Shown: positions 35,698-45,448, counted from the first letter of the stretch. The stretch: 64,000 nucleotides of DNA from Sphingopyxis fribergensis (GCF_000803645.1 NZ_CP009122.1:658501-722500); one strand, 5' to 3'. Numbers and translations are program-made. Notes: a model not told the origin generated them from the letters alone.

Positions 35698-36609
35698 TCA
35701 GGCTCCCTTGCGTTCGAAGGCGTCCTTCGCGAGTTCGCCGATGCCGCCCAGCGTACCGATCAACTGCGTCGCCTCGACCGGGAACAGGATCGTCTTGCTG
35801 TTCGGGCTGGTTGCGAACTGGCTGACGGCTTCGACATATTTTTGCGCAATGAAGTAATTGATCGCCTGTGAGTTGCCGCCCGCGATCGCGTCGCTGACCA
35901 TCTGCGTCGCCTTCGCCTCGGCCTCGGCTTCGCGCTCGCGCGCTTCGGCGTCGCGGAAGGCGGCTTCGCGGCGGCCCTCGGCTTGCAGGATCTGGCCCTG
36001 CTTTTCGCCCTCGGCGCGCAGGATTTCGGACGCCCGCATGCCTTCGGCTTCGAGGATGTTGGCGCGCTTTTCGCGCTCGGCCTTCATCTGCCGCGCCATC
36101 GCGTTCGAGATGTCGGCGGGCGGGCGGATGTCCTTGATCTCGACGCGGGTGATCTTGACCCCCCATGGCGTCGTCGCATCGTCGACCACATGCAGCAGCC
36201 GCAGGTTGATCTCGTCGCGCTTCGACAGGGTCTCGTCGAGGTCCATCGAGCCCATGACGGTGCGCAGGTTCGTCGTCGTCAGGTTCATGATCGCCAGATA
36301 CAGGTCGCTGACCTCATAGGCGGCCTTGGCGGCATCGAGCACCTGGAAAAACACGACGCCGTCGACCGCGACCATCGCATTGTCCTTGGTGATGATTTCC
36401 TGACCCGGAATATCGAGCACCTGTTCCATCATGTTCACCTTGCGACCGACGCGGTCGAATATCGGCATGATGAAATTCAGCCCCGGCTGCGCGGTGTGCG
36501 TGTAACGGCCGAAACGTTCGATCGTATAGGCATAGCCCTGCCGGACGGGTGTCAGCGCCCAGACAAGGAACACCAGCGCCAAGACAACCAGTGCAAGTGC
36601 GAATTCCAT
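35698..36609 (-). CDS. SPFH/stomatin-like membrane protein (QmcA type)
   Basis: A 303-residue SPFH-domain protein with an N-terminal anchor (about 2-20), the SPFH core (about 22-200) and a charged Glu/Ala/Arg coiled coil (about 170-240). In this family the protein multimerises in the inner membrane and interacts with FtsH or NfeD. It forms an operon with the NfeD gene. Stomatin-like subfamily membership (YbbK/QmcA) is supported by [13 protein letters not shown] and by the DIRPP motif. Confidence 0.9.
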   Translation of the reverse strand: MEFALALVVLALVFLVWALTPVRQGYAYTIERFGRYTHTAQPGLNFIMPIFDRVGRKVNMMEQVLDIPGQEIITKDNAMVAVDGVVFFQVLDAAKAAYEVSDLYLAIMNLTTTNLRTVMGSMDLDETLSKRDEINLRLLHVVDDATTPWGVKITRVEIKDIRPPADISNAMARQMKAEREKRANILEAEGMRASEILRAEGEKQGQILQAEGRREAAFRDAEAREREAEAEAKATQMVSDAIAGGNSQAINYFIAQKYVEAVSQFATSPNSKTILFPVEATQLIGTLGGIGELAKDAFERKGA

Positions 36610-36692
36610 CGATCATCCCCTTTTGCAAAATTGCGATTTGCAAACCCGCTTCCTTATTGCGGCAATGGCGGGGTTGCGCCACAGAAAAGCGC

Positions 36693-37505
36693 ATGACCCC
36701 AAGTGACTATCCGCCGCGCTCGCTGCTCTATGTCCCCGGTTCGAACGCGCGCGCGCTCGACAAGGCGGCGGGGCTCGCCGCCGACATGCTGATCATCGAT
36801 CTGGAGGATGCGGTGCCTGCGGATCGCAAGGCCGAGGCACGCGAAGCGATGCGTGCGGCGGTGACGGCGGGCTTTCCGGGCAAACGCGTCGCGGTGCGGG
36901 TGAATGCGACGGGCGCGGCCGAACAGGCCGACGATATTGCGGCGCTTTCCGGGCTCGCCATCGACGCCGTGGTGCTGCCCAAGGTCGATGCGCCGCTCGA
37001 TCTCGATCCGCTGCGCGGGCTTGGCCTGCCGATCTTCGCGATGATCGAGACGCCGACGGCGATCTATACTGCGCGCGATATTGCCGCCGATCCGGCAGTG
37101 GCCGGGCTTATCGCCGGGCTCAACGATCTGGCGCACGAATTGAAGCTGCCGGATGGAATGGACCGCGGCGCGATGAGCCATGCCATCCAGGCGATCATGC
37201 TCGCCGCGCGCGCAGGCGGCGTCTGGGGTTTTGACGGCGTCTACAATGCGATCGACGATGCCGCGGGTTTCGCGGCCGAGGCTGCCGAAGGCCGGCGGCT
37301 GGGTTTCGACGGCAAGACGCTGATCCACCCGTCGCAGGTCGATCCCTGTAACACGGCCTTTGCTCCATCCGAGCGCGAGATCGCCGCCGCCGAGGCACTG
37401 GTGACCGCAGCGACTGGCGGAGCACAGCGCCACGACGGCCGGATGATCGAGGATATGCATGTCGCGGCGGCGCGGGCGCTGCTCGAACGGGCTGGGCGTG
37501 CCTGA
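36693..37505 (+). CDS. CitE-like CoA ester lyase (HpcH/HpaI aldolase family)
   Basis: A 270-residue CitE-like TIM-barrel lyase. Family signatures are RSLLYVPGSN with R9, the acidic metal site LEDAVP, and MIETPTAI; GLNDLAHEL is in the expected place. Such proteins cleave malyl-CoA, citramalyl-CoA or related esters and need no acyl-carrier partner when they stand alone, as here. No citD, citF or mct gene is near. ATG 36693 was chosen because upstream codons run into the SPFH promoter region. Confidence 0.85.
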   Translation: MTPSDYPPRSLLYVPGSNARALDKAAGLAADMLIIDLEDAVPADRKAEAREAMRAAVTAGFPGKRVAVRVNATGAAEQADDIAALSGLAIDAVVLPKVDAPLDLDPLRGLGLPIFAMIETPTAIYTARDIAADPAVAGLIAGLNDLAHELKLPDGMDRGAMSHAIQAIMLAARAGGVWGFDGVYNAIDDAAGFAAEAAEGRRLGFDGKTLIHPSQVDPCNTAFAPSEREIAAAEALVTAATGGAQRHDGRMIEDMHVAAARALLERAGRA

Positions 37506-37511
37506 TGCCGT

Positions 37512-37531
37512 CGTTCGTCTTTCGACGAACG
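37512..37531. terminator. hairpin after the CitE-like gene
   Basis: CGTTCGTC-TTTC-GACGAACG is a perfect 8-bp stem with a 4-base loop, 6 bases after the lyase stop. No U-run follows, so termination would be partial at best. Confidence 0.3.
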
Positions 37532-37572
37532 CGCCTTGCCGGGCCGCAGCGGAAATGCCATGCGGCGGCGCC

Positions 37573-39075
37573 ATGAAAACCACCCGTTTCCACGCCGCCG
37601 TCGCGGCCATCGCCCTTCTTGCCATTGCTCCCGCTGCTTCGGCGGCGGCCGCGAAGGGCGACGCGCCGATCACCGAGGCTCAGCTCGCCGATCATATCAA
37701 GATCCTCGCGAGCGATGCGTTCGAAGGCCGCGCGCCGGGGACCGAGGGTGAGGATCGTACCATCGCCTATATCGTCGGCGAATGGGCGAAGGCGGGGCTC
37801 GAAGCGGTCCCGGGCAGCACAACGCCCTGGCTCCAGCCGGTGCCATTCGTCGAGACCCAGTCGCTCGGCGGCACCGCAAAGTTCAAGGTGGGCGGCCGCG
37901 ACTTCGCGCTGGAGGATGACGGGATCATCCTGAGCAGCCGCGATGCATCGATCTCGCTTGCCGATCTTCCGGCCGTCTTCGTCGGCTATGGCCTCGACGG
38001 CGCGGGCAAGGTCAATGCCGACGTCAAGGGCAAGCTGGCGATCATGTTGTTTGACAATGCGCCTTTCGGCGACAAGCTGCCGCGCTATCGTGAACGGCGC
38101 CAGATGCTCGCCGATGCGGGCGCAACAGCCGTACTCGTCATCGCGACCGACGCCGTACCCTGGAAGGCGCTTCGCGAGAGCGCCGGCGCCAAGTCAGTGC
38201 GCCTTGCCAGCGCCAAGCCGGGCGCTCCGGTCAGCGGCTTCCTGTCGCTCGAGGCGGCCGACGCGCTGCTCAAAAGGGCGGGGCAGGATGGCGCCGCGCT
38301 TCGCGAAGCCGCGAACTCACCCGATTATAAGGGCGCGGTCTTGCCCGTGACCGCCGACATCACCGCGACATCAAGCACGCGCGCTTTCGCTAGCAATAAT
38401 GTGATCGCGAAGCTTCCCGGCGCGAAACCCGACGGCAAGGCGGTGCTGTTCCTCGGCCACTGGGATCATCTGGGCATTTGCGCGCCCGAAGGTGCGGCGG
38501 ACCGCATCTGCAACGGCGCGGTCGACAATGCGAGCGGCATCGCCGTGCTGATCGAGGTCGCGAAGCGGCTGGGTTCGGGCGTTCGCCCCGACCGCGACAT
38601 CTATTTCATGGCGACGACGGCCGAGGAAAAGGGCCTGCTCGGCGCGCATTATTTCGCCGATCATCCGGTCGTGCCGCTCTCCGACATCACCGTCGCGCTC
38701 AACATCGACACGATCGCCATTTCGCCGCGCGGTACGCCGGTCGCGACGCTCGGTCGCGGTAAGCCCGCTTATGACGCGGTGGTGCGCGAGGCGGCGACGA
38801 AGCTCGGCCGCAAGGTCGATGAGGATGGCGAGGCCGATGCCTTCATCCAGCGGCAGGACGGCTGGGCGCTGGGCGCCAAGGGCGTCACGTCGCTGATGGT
38901 CGGCGGCAGCTTTTCGGACATGAAGCTGCTCGAAGCGTTCCTCGGCAGCGATTATCACAGCGCCGCCGACAATTTCTCCGACAAAATCCCGCTCGGCGGC
39001 GCGGCTGAGGATGCCGATCTGCATGTCGCGATCGGCCGGGCATTTGCCGATACGAAGCGTTGGGCGGGCAAATAA
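37573..39075 (+). CDS. exported M28 family metallopeptidase
   Basis: A 500-residue M28 aminopeptidase with a signal peptide (about 1-25, ending ASA-AAAK). A protease-associated insert lies in the N-terminal half. Zinc ligands and catalytic residues are in GHWDHLGI, VDNASG, TTAEEKGLLG, the Asp of NIDT and the His of YHSAADNF. It should remove N-terminal residues from peptides in the periplasm or outside. It is followed by a CGTCATTGC-type hairpin repeat that separates it from the convergent aroG. Confidence 0.9.
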   Translation: MKTTRFHAAVAAIALLAIAPAASAAAAKGDAPITEAQLADHIKILASDAFEGRAPGTEGEDRTIAYIVGEWAKAGLEAVPGSTTPWLQPVPFVETQSLGGTAKFKVGGRDFALEDDGIILSSRDASISLADLPAVFVGYGLDGAGKVNADVKGKLAIMLFDNAPFGDKLPRYRERRQMLADAGATAVLVIATDAVPWKALRESAGAKSVRLASAKPGAPVSGFLSLEAADALLKRAGQDGAALREAANSPDYKGAVLPVTADITATSSTRAFASNNVIAKLPGAKPDGKAVLFLGHWDHLGICAPEGAADRICNGAVDNASGIAVLIEVAKRLGSGVRPDRDIYFMATTAEEKGLLGAHYFADHPVVPLSDITVALNIDTIAISPRGTPVATLGRGKPAYDAVVREAATKLGRKVDEDGEADAFIQRQDGWALGAKGVTSLMVGGSFSDMKLLEAFLGSDYHSAADNFSDKIPLGGAAEDADLHVAIGRAFADTKRWAGK

Positions 39076-39085
39076 AACGCTAGAT

Positions 39086-39115
39086 CGTCATTGCTTCGCT
39101 TCGCTCGCAATGACG
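39086..39115. repeat. single hairpin repeat between convergent genes
   Basis: CGTCATTGC (39086-39094) and GCAATGACG (39107-39115) form a perfect 9-bp stem around TTCGCTTCGCTC. This is a widespread alphaproteobacterial dispersed repeat. It lies between two convergent stops and may act as a bidirectional terminator. Confidence 0.7.
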
Positions 39116-39125
39116 AAAGTGGCCT

Positions 39126-40499
39126 TTAAGCGGCCTGCTTCGCCCGCTCCGACATTTCCTGATTGAGCATTTCGGCCAGCAGGAACGCCAGCTCCAGACT
39201 CTGCCCCGCGTTCAGGCGCGGATCGCAATGCGTGTGGTAGCGGTCGGCCAGATCCATCTGGGTCACGTCCATCGCACCGCCGGTACATTCGGTGACATTC
39301 TGGCCGGTCATTTCGATATGGATGCCGCCGCCATGCGTGCCCTCGGCGCGGTGCACAGCGAAGAAGCCGCGCACTTCGGCGAGGATGCGCTCGAACGGAC
39401 GCGTCTTGTAGCCGTTGGGCGTCTTGATGACATTGCCGTGCATCGGGTCGCACGACCAGACGACGGGGTGGCCCGATTCCTTCACCGCGCGCACCAGCTT
39501 GGGCAGATGCGCCTCGATCTTGTCATGGCCGTAACGGGTGATCAGCGTCATGCGCCCCGCGACATGATTGGGGTTCAGCGTGTCGAGCAGGCGCAGCAAC
39601 ACGTCGGGCTCGAGGCTCGGGCCGCACTTCATGCCGACCGGATTGCCAATGCCGCGCAGATATTCGATATGCGCCGAACCTTCGAAGCGGGTGCGGTCGC
39701 CGACCCACAGGAAGTGGCCCGACGTGTCGTACCAACCGCCGGTCAAGCTATCCTGACGGGTGAGGGCCTGCTCATAGGGGAGCAGCAGCGCTTCGTGGCT
39801 GGTGTAGAAGCTGGTGCCCTTGATCTGCGGCACCGTCTCGGGGGTGACGCCGCACGCTTCCATGAAGGCGAGCGCTTCGGAAATCCGCGCGGCGGTTTCC
39901 TGATATTTCTTCGCCCACGGGCTGCGATCCATGAAGTCGTGCGTCCAGGCGTTGACCTGGCGCAGGTTGGCATAGCCGCCGTTCGCGAAGGCGCGCAGCA
40001 GGTTCAGCGTCGCCGCCGACTGGTTATACGCCTTGACCATGCGCTGCGGGTCGGGCTCGCGGCCCGCTTCCTCGAACGCGATGTCGTTGATGATGTCGCC
40101 GCGATAGCTCGGCAGCGACACGCCATCGATGTCTTCGAGATCGGCCGAACGCGGCTTGGCGAACTGGCCCGCCATGCGGCCGAGCTTCACCACGGGCATT
40201 TTCGACGCGAAGGTCAGCACGACCGCCATCTGGAGCAGCACGCGGAACGTGTCGCGGATGTTGTTCGGATGAAATTCGGCAAAGCTTTCGGCGCAGTCGC
40301 CACCCTGCAGCAGGAACGCCTTGCCCTCGGCAACCTTGCCCAGTTCGGCGGTCAGATCGCGCGCCTCGCCGGCAAAAACCAGCGGCGGATAATTGCTGAG
40401 CTCGCGCTCCGCCGCTGCGAGCGCGTCGGCGTCGCGATAGGTCGGGAGTTGGCGGGCCTCGTGCGAGCGCCAGCTATGCGGTTGCCAGTTTTTCGTCAT
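39126..40499 (-). CDS. aroG: 3-deoxy-7-phosphoheptulonate synthase, class II
   Basis: A 457-residue class II (plant-type) DAHP synthase. [17 protein letters not shown], and [18 protein letters not shown] with metal and phosphoenolpyruvate residues are all present. It condenses PEP and erythrose-4-phosphate in the first step of the shikimate pathway. ATG 40499 gives the usual [16 protein letters not shown] opening and follows a GACAGGCAG leader. It stands alone, divergent from a membrane protein gene. The symbol follows common alphaproteobacterial use; aroF or aroH would be equally fair. Confidence 0.94.
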   Translation of the reverse strand: MTKNWQPHSWRSHEARQLPTYRDADALAAAERELSNYPPLVFAGEARDLTAELGKVAEGKAFLLQGGDCAESFAEFHPNNIRDTFRVLLQMAVVLTFASKMPVVKLGRMAGQFAKPRSADLEDIDGVSLPSYRGDIINDIAFEEAGREPDPQRMVKAYNQSAATLNLLRAFANGGYANLRQVNAWTHDFMDRSPWAKKYQETAARISEALAFMEACGVTPETVPQIKGTSFYTSHEALLLPYEQALTRQDSLTGGWYDTSGHFLWVGDRTRFEGSAHIEYLRGIGNPVGMKCGPSLEPDVLLRLLDTLNPNHVAGRMTLITRYGHDKIEAHLPKLVRAVKESGHPVVWSCDPMHGNVIKTPNGYKTRPFERILAEVRGFFAVHRAEGTHGGGIHIEMTGQNVTECTGGAMDVTQMDLADRYHTHCDPRLNAGQSLELAFLLAEMLNQEMSERAKQAA

Positions 40500-40756
40500 C
40501 TGCCTGTCTTTTCGGTTCGAATCGAGCGCCACATGGCGCCTATGCCGCGCGGAAGCAATGTTTCCGGCACGACCAAACCCGAAAATTAGCATTATCGTGA
40601 CATTTGCGCACCTATGCTTTTCTTAAGCGGCAAAAACTGGTAGTTTATTACGCGCTGCGGAAATGCGATTACCCTCGCGCTACCAAGGCTTTTGGCTATC
40701 GACAACGTTATACACCCGATGACCTGCGGTTGGGTCTCGACGCGAAGCGACTGGCT

Positions 40757-41434
40757 ATGGCGAATTTCGATTCCGCATGGTTCCTCTATGGAGCTTTGGC
40801 GCTCCTGTTGGCGACAAGTTTTGTCGTGCGGATCGACTATGTCCGCATCGGCCTCGCCGCTGCGGCATTGGTTGCCTTGCCGCTGGCTCTATTTCGCGGG
40901 CCCGGCGTCGGATATAGTCTGCTCGTGCTCGCGATCCTTGTGGTCAATATCGGCATATTGGCGCGGCTGTGGCTGCGCGGCACGAAGATACGGTTTTCGG
41001 CTGAGGACGAGGAATTGCGCCGCCAGCATTTTGCGGGACTGGGCGCCGCGGTCGCGCGCGACCTGATCGATCAGGGGCACTGGATTTCGGCAAAGCGCGG
41101 CGAGGTGCTGATCCGCGAAAATCAGGCCGCCCCCAGCCTTTTCTATTTGTCCGAGGGTCAGGCGGCGATTTTGCGTGACGGCGTCGAGGTCGGGCGCCTG
41201 TCGGACGGCGCGCTGATCGGCGAGGCGACGGTGCTCGACGGCACGCATGCGACGGGCACGGTTACGCTCGGCAGCAATGCGCGGCTGTGGTTCGTTCCTG
41301 CCGCGGCCTTGCGTGCCTATCTGGCGGCCAATCCGGGCGTCGCGGGCACACTCCACGAAGGCTTCGCGCGGGCCTTGCGCGTTAAATTGGCGAGCGCGAA
41401 TACGCGCATCGCCGACCGGTCGGTAATTTCTTGA
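40757..41434 (+). CDS. three-span membrane protein with cyclic-nucleotide-binding-like domain
   Basis: A 225-residue protein with three hydrophobic segments in the first 75 residues and a jelly-roll domain resembling cyclic-nucleotide-binding folds after about residue 100. The order of three spans and a C-terminal nucleotide-like barrel resembles Popeye-domain proteins. In the phosphate-binding cassette region (GEATVLDGTHATGTV) the usual Arg is missing, so canonical cAMP binding is doubtful. ATG 40757 is chosen because the upstream in-frame stretch is basic and unlike a membrane-protein start. It is 54 bases before an ArsC-like gene. No function is assigned. Confidence 0.68.
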   Translation: MANFDSAWFLYGALALLLATSFVVRIDYVRIGLAAAALVALPLALFRGPGVGYSLLVLAILVVNIGILARLWLRGTKIRFSAEDEELRRQHFAGLGAAVARDLIDQGHWISAKRGEVLIRENQAAPSLFYLSEGQAAILRDGVEVGRLSDGALIGEATVLDGTHATGTVTLGSNARLWFVPAAALRAYLAANPGVAGTLHEGFARALRVKLASANTRIADRSVIS

Positions 41435-41488
41435 ACCGACGCGTTCTCGGCCTCGAAACTGCAATCCGCCCCTGCTAGTCCTTGGTCC

Positions 41489-41839
41489 ATGACGATGATT
41501 CTTTATGGCATTTCGAACTGCGACACGGTGAAAAAGGCGCGGCGCTGGCTCGACGAGCAGGGTGTCGCCTATCGCTTTCATGACGTGCGCAAGGATGGGC
41601 TCGACGCGGCACGGCTCCAGAGCTGGATCGACGCACTCGGTTGGGAAAAGCTTCTCAACAAGGCGGGGACGACCTTTCGCAAATTACCCGACGCAGAGAA
41701 GGACGGGCTCGACGCCGCGGCCGCGAAGGCCCTGATGCTCGACCAGCCGGCAATGATCCGCCGCCCGGTCGTCGAAGGTGTGGACGGGGTCAGCGTCGGC
41801 TTTTCGGCCGCCGACTGGCAGGCGCGTTTTGCAGCATGA
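41489..41839 (+). CDS. ArsC/Spx/YffB family protein
   Basis: A 116-residue thioredoxin-fold protein of the ArsC-like (YffB) group. The active Cys is C11 in GISNCDTVKKA; the family helix and a late Arg pair (MIRRPVVE) are present. It may act as a glutaredoxin-dependent arsenate or thiol reductase, but YffB-type members have no proven substrate. Its stop overlaps the start of the phosphodiesterase gene (ATGA). A second in-frame ATG at 41495 is possible. Confidence 0.85.
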   Translation: MTMILYGISNCDTVKKARRWLDEQGVAYRFHDVRKDGLDAARLQSWIDALGWEKLLNKAGTTFRKLPDAEKDGLDAAAAKALMLDQPAMIRRPVVEGVDGVSVGFSAADWQARFAA

Positions 41840-42912
41840 TCCGGTCGCTTGTGGCCCTGCTGGCCGTCCTGCTGTCCGCCGGCTGCACGGCTGATCCGGT
41901 GACCGCGCAGCCCACTCTCGATGGCAAGCCGCCGATCGTGATCGCGCATCGCGGTGCGTCGGGCGAACGCCCCGAACATACGCTGGCGGGCTACAAGCTC
42001 GCGATCGACCTTGGCGCCGACTATATCGAGCCCGACCTGGTGCTGACCAAGGACGGTATCCTCGTCGCGCGGCACGAGAATGAGATTTCGGAAACGACCG
42101 ACGTCGCCGCGCACCCCGAATTCGCGGGCCGTAAGGCGACGAAGACGATCGACGGGCAAACGGTCACCGGCTGGTTCACCGAGGATTTCACGCTCGCCGA
42201 ACTCAAGACATTGCGCGCGCGCGAGCGTCTGCCGAAGCTGCGCAGCACTGAATATGACGGCCAGTATGAAATCCCGACCTTCGAGGAAATCCTGACCCTG
42301 CTCGCCGAAGTGAACAAGGGGCGGCCGAAGCCCGTCGGCGTCTATCCCGAAACCAAGCACCCGAGCTATTTCGTCTCGATCGGCCTGCCGCACGAGGGGC
42401 CCTTGCTCAGGGTGCTCGATCGCTTCGGTTATCGCGGCCGCGCCGCGCCGGTGTTCATCCAGAGCTTCGAGGTCGGCAATCTGATGGACCTGCGCGCCAA
42501 GAGCGAGCTGCCTTTGATCCAGCTGATGGATGCCGAGGGCGGCCCTGCCGACCGGCCCGGCGCGAGCTATGCCGCCATGACGTCACCCACGGGGCTGAAG
42601 ATGGTCGCCGGCTATGCCGACGGCATCGGCCCGAACAAGGCGATGGTGATCCCGCGCGGCGCGCTCGGCCGGCTGGGCAAGCCGACCGACCTGGTACGCG
42701 ATGCGCATGCCGCGGGGCTGAAAGTTCATCCCTGGACCTTCCGCCGCGAAAATTACTTTCTGCCGCTCGGCGACAAGGGCGGGGTCAATCCCGCGGCGCA
42801 CGGCGACCTCGCGGGGGAAATCACCGCTTATTTGAAGACGGGCATCGACGGCCTGTTCAGCGACAATCCGCGCGAAGCGGTGGCAACGGTGCGGAAGGAG
42901 AGCGGGCAATGA
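41836..42912 (+). CDS. lipoprotein glycerophosphodiester phosphodiesterase
   Basis: A 358-residue GlpQ-type phosphodiesterase. A lipobox LLSAGC with Cys17 shows a periplasmic lipoprotein. Catalytic blocks are IAHRGASGERPEHT, with the first His, and EPDLVLTKDG; the second catalytic His is in LVARHENE. It hydrolyses deacylated phospholipids to glycerol-3-phosphate. It is coupled to its neighbours by ATGA on both sides (41836 and 42909). A signal-sequence Cys and Ca2+-type acidic residues agree with the periplasmic class. Confidence 0.92.
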   Translation: MIRSLVALLAVLLSAGCTADPVTAQPTLDGKPPIVIAHRGASGERPEHTLAGYKLAIDLGADYIEPDLVLTKDGILVARHENEISETTDVAAHPEFAGRKATKTIDGQTVTGWFTEDFTLAELKTLRARERLPKLRSTEYDGQYEIPTFEEILTLLAEVNKGRPKPVGVYPETKHPSYFVSIGLPHEGPLLRVLDRFGYRGRAAPVFIQSFEVGNLMDLRAKSELPLIQLMDAEGGPADRPGASYAAMTSPTGLKMVAGYADGIGPNKAMVIPRGALGRLGKPTDLVRDAHAAGLKVHPWTFRRENYFLPLGDKGGVNPAAHGDLAGEITAYLKTGIDGLFSDNPREAVATVRKESGQ

Positions 42913-43838
42913 CCGAAAGAGCATTGGGGAACAGCGGCCTGTCGATCCGGCCCTTCGTCCTCGGCGGTAATGTCTTTGGCATGACCGCGGGGCGCGAGGC
43001 GAGCTTTGCCGTGCTCGACCGCTTCGTCGAGCTTGGCGGCGGGATGATCGACACCGCCGACGTCTATTCGGCGTGGGTTCCGGGGCACAAGGGCGGCGAG
43101 TCCGAAAGCGTGATGGGCGCGTGGCTGAAGCAAAGCGGTGCGCGCGGTCAAGTGCTGATCGCAACCAAGGTCGGCATGATGCCAGGGGGCCTCAAGCCCG
43201 ACCGCATTCGCGAAGCGGCGCAGGGCTCGCTTGACCGGCTCGGCACCGACGTCATCGACCTCTATTTCGCGCACAAGGACGATCCCGATGTGCCGCTCGA
43301 TGAGGTACTCGGCGCCTTTGCCGAACTGGTCGATGCGGGGCTGGTGCGCGCGATCGGGGCGTCGAACTATTCGGCCGAACGTCTGGCCGAGGCGCTGCGC
43401 GTGGCGGACGATAAGGGCCTTCCGCGCTACACTGCGATGCAGCCCGAGCTCAACCTGCTCGACCGCGACCAATATGAAGGCGCGCTGCAGCGGCTTTGCG
43501 TCGACGAGGGGTTGGGCGTCGTGACCTATTTCAGCCTCGCCTCGGGTTATCTGTCGGGCAAATATCGGAGTGCCGACGACCTCGGTAAAAGCCCGCGCGG
43601 GGCACGCGTCAAACCCTATCTCGACGGGAAAGGCCCGGCGGTGCTCGCGGTGATGGACCGGATCGCGGCCGAAGCCGGCGCCACCCTCTCGCAGATCGCG
43701 CTGGCGTGGGTCGCCGCGCAACCGGGTGTGACCGCGCCGATCGCCAGCGCAACGACGGTGGAGCAATTGGACGAGTTGATGGGCAGCTTGGACCTCCGCC
43801 TCAGCGACGAACAGCTCGCGGCGCTCAGCGCGGCCTGA
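42909..43838 (+). CDS. aldo/keto reductase
   Basis: A 309-residue aldo/keto reductase TIM barrel. The catalytic set is recognisable as DTADVYSAWVPG (Asp and Tyr), ATKVGMM (Lys) and YFAHKDDP (His), with a C-terminal NADPH-binding region. Substrate unknown; the group commonly reduces aldehydes and methylglyoxal. It is the last gene of a coupled run with ArsC-like and GDPD genes. A GC-rich hairpin follows before the convergent XRE gene. Confidence 0.9.
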   Translation: MTERALGNSGLSIRPFVLGGNVFGMTAGREASFAVLDRFVELGGGMIDTADVYSAWVPGHKGGESESVMGAWLKQSGARGQVLIATKVGMMPGGLKPDRIREAAQGSLDRLGTDVIDLYFAHKDDPDVPLDEVLGAFAELVDAGLVRAIGASNYSAERLAEALRVADDKGLPRYTAMQPELNLLDRDQYEGALQRLCVDEGLGVVTYFSLASGYLSGKYRSADDLGKSPRGARVKPYLDGKGPAVLAVMDRIAAEAGATLSQIALAWVAAQPGVTAPIASATTVEQLDELMGSLDLRLSDEQLAALSAA

Positions 43839-43843
43839 AATCC

Positions 43844-43874
43844 GGCCCAACACCCCCGGGGAGAGGCGTGGGCC
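43844..43874. terminator. GC-rich hairpin between convergent genes
   Basis: GGCCCA (43844-43849) pairs with TGGGCC (43869-43874), and an inner CCCC/GGGG extends the dyad. No U-run follows in either direction, so it is only a weak terminator candidate. Confidence 0.3.
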
Positions 43875-43896
43875 GGGCCCGCGCGGCCGCGGCGTG

Positions 43897-44118
43897 TCAA
43901 TCCTTGGCGTCGTCCCATTGGAACACGGTCTCGAGCGGTTTGCCGAAGGCGCGCGCGATGCGGAACGCGACCTCGAGCGATGGCGAATATTTGCCCTGCT
44001 CGATCGCGGCGATCGTCTGACGCGTGACCCCGACGCGGTCGCCAAGATCGCCCTGCGTCATCTCGCCGGCAAGGAAGCGTAGCGTGCGGATATCGTTGGA
44101 GAATGGCGGCTTAGCCAT
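43897..44118 (-). CDS. XRE family DNA-binding protein
   Basis: A 73-residue single helix-turn-helix protein, with the HTH at about residues 20-50 (GDLGDRVGVTRQTIAAIEQ). Such minimal XRE proteins bind DNA as dimers and often regulate their own operon. It follows a 63-residue membrane protein by 33 bases. This pairing of small XRE and small membrane protein recurs in many bacteria, but no role is established. It does not look like a toxin-antitoxin pair, because the partner has no known toxin fold. Confidence 0.86.
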   Translation of the reverse strand: MAKPPFSNDIRTLRFLAGEMTQGDLGDRVGVTRQTIAAIEQGKYSPSLEVAFRIARAFGKPLETVFQWDDAKD

Positions 44119-44151
44119 GCCAGTCTCGGCGATAGCGTGTCGCGATGATGC

Positions 44152-44343
44152 TCATTCGCCGGTCCGATAGGCGGCAACCTGGCTTGCCAGCCGGACCAGT
44201 TCGGCAACGACCAGCAACAGGCCCCCCTGCGCCGCAAGCGCGGAAACGCCGCGAAGGCTCCAAGGATAGACCAGCGCATACCAGACAAAGGCGAGGGTGA
44301 TGACCATGATGGTCAACCAGTCGATTTTCTCGCGAAATGTCAT
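44152..44343 (-). CDS. small membrane protein, partner of XRE gene
   Basis: A 63-residue protein with two hydrophobic segments (about 10-28 and 38-56) separated by a short loop. I do not recognise its family; the size and the link to a downstream XRE regulator are like DUF2178-type pairs but shorter. ATG 44343 is the first plausible start. The region upstream (44344-44471) is AT-rich and holds divergent promoters for this operon and panB. Confidence 0.6.
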   Translation of the reverse strand: MTFREKIDWLTIMVITLAFVWYALVYPWSLRGVSALAAQGGLLLVVAELVRLASQVAAYRTGE

Positions 44344-44471
44344 CGTCCGATTCTCTCATGTTCGTTATTGATGACGTAATGTTAAAAATATTGAACATAA
44401 AGTAAAACGAAATTGCCATTGTCCTTCTTCGACCTTTCGCTCGAGGCCCTGACGGGCTAGACCCCCGCGCC

Positions 44472-45335
44472 ATGTCCACGACCTCCAAAACGCTCACCTT
44501 CGACACCTCGACCAGCCGCGCCAATCCGACGCCGCAGCCGATGAAACGTCTGACGGTGCCGCGTATCCGCCAGCGCAAGGGCGGCGAACCGCTCGTGATG
44601 CTCACCGCCTACACCGTCCGCATGGCGCAACTGCTCGACCCGCATTGCGACATGCTGCTCGTCGGCGATTCGCTGGCGCAGGTGATCTACGGGCTGCCGC
44701 ACACCGTCGGCGTGACGATGGAGATGATGGCGCTGCACGGCGCCGCGGTCGTGCGCGGCAGCTATCACGCCGCGGTGATCGTCGACATGCCGTTCGGCAG
44801 CTATGAGGGCAGCCCGCAGCAGGCGTTCGACAATGCGGCACGGCTGCTCAAGGAAACCGGCGCCGCTGCGGTGAAGGTCGAGGGCGGCAAGGTGCTCGCT
44901 CCGACGATCGAATTCCTCACCCAGCGCGGCATTCCGGTGATGGGGCATGTCGGGCTGACGCCGCAGGCGGTCAACATCCTTGGCGGCTATGGCGTGCGCG
45001 GCAAGAGCGAGGAAGAAGCACGCTCGATCGTCGAAGATGCCGTCGCGGTCGCCCAGGCCGGGGCTTTCTCGATCGTGATCGAGGGCGTGCTCGAATCGAT
45101 CGCGATCGAAATCACGAACAAGGTCGATTGCCCGACGATCGGGATCGGCGCGTCGGCCCAGTGCGACGGCCAGGTACTCGTCACCGACGACATGCTCGGC
45201 ATGTTCGACCGTGTCCCGAAATTCGTCAAACGCTATCAGGATATGGCGGGCGTCGTCAGCGGGGCGGTCAAGGACTATGCCGACGAAGTCAGGTCTCGTT
45301 CATTCCCGACCGAGGATCAGACCTACGCAGGTTGA
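44472..45335 (+). CDS. panB: 3-methyl-2-oxobutanoate hydroxymethyltransferase
   Basis: A 287-residue PanB with a TIM barrel, including LVGDSLAQV, with the metal-binding Asp, the VKVEGG strand and GHVGLTPQ. It makes ketopantoate from ketoisovalerate using methylene-tetrahydrofolate, in the pathway to pantothenate and CoA. It is slightly long at the N-terminus; residues 1-22 are polar and low-complexity. panC is not adjacent. A U-tracted hairpin follows it. Confidence 0.95.
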   Translation: MSTTSKTLTFDTSTSRANPTPQPMKRLTVPRIRQRKGGEPLVMLTAYTVRMAQLLDPHCDMLLVGDSLAQVIYGLPHTVGVTMEMMALHGAAVVRGSYHAAVIVDMPFGSYEGSPQQAFDNAARLLKETGAAAVKVEGGKVLAPTIEFLTQRGIPVMGHVGLTPQAVNILGGYGVRGKSEEEARSIVEDAVAVAQAGAFSIVIEGVLESIAIEITNKVDCPTIGIGASAQCDGQVLVTDDMLGMFDRVPKFVKRYQDMAGVVSGAVKDYADEVRSRSFPTEDQTYAG

Positions 45336-45348
45336 AGCTTCGGCGATC

Positions 45349-45375
45349 CGCCAAAGTGAAACGCTTGGCGTTTTT
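45349..45375 (+). terminator. intrinsic terminator after panB
   Basis: CGCCAA (45349-45354) and TTGGCG (45365-45370) enclose a 10-base loop and are followed by TTTTT. An alternative AAACGC-TTG-GCGTTT fold occupies the same place. Confidence 0.55.
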
Positions 45376-45448
45376 CAGCGCCGTCGCTAAGGAAGCGGCC
45401 GGCGCCGTGCGGAAAGCTCGGGCCAATATTGAGTTTATGGAGGTTTGA

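Noticed and set aside
43897..44343. Toxin-antitoxin pair
   Set aside because: The membrane partner is not a known toxin type and the order regulator-last with 33-bp spacing is not typical.
44111..44605. 164-codon minus-strand frame starting inside panB
   Set aside because: Overlaps the start of panB and the small membrane protein in another frame; the product has no conserved features.
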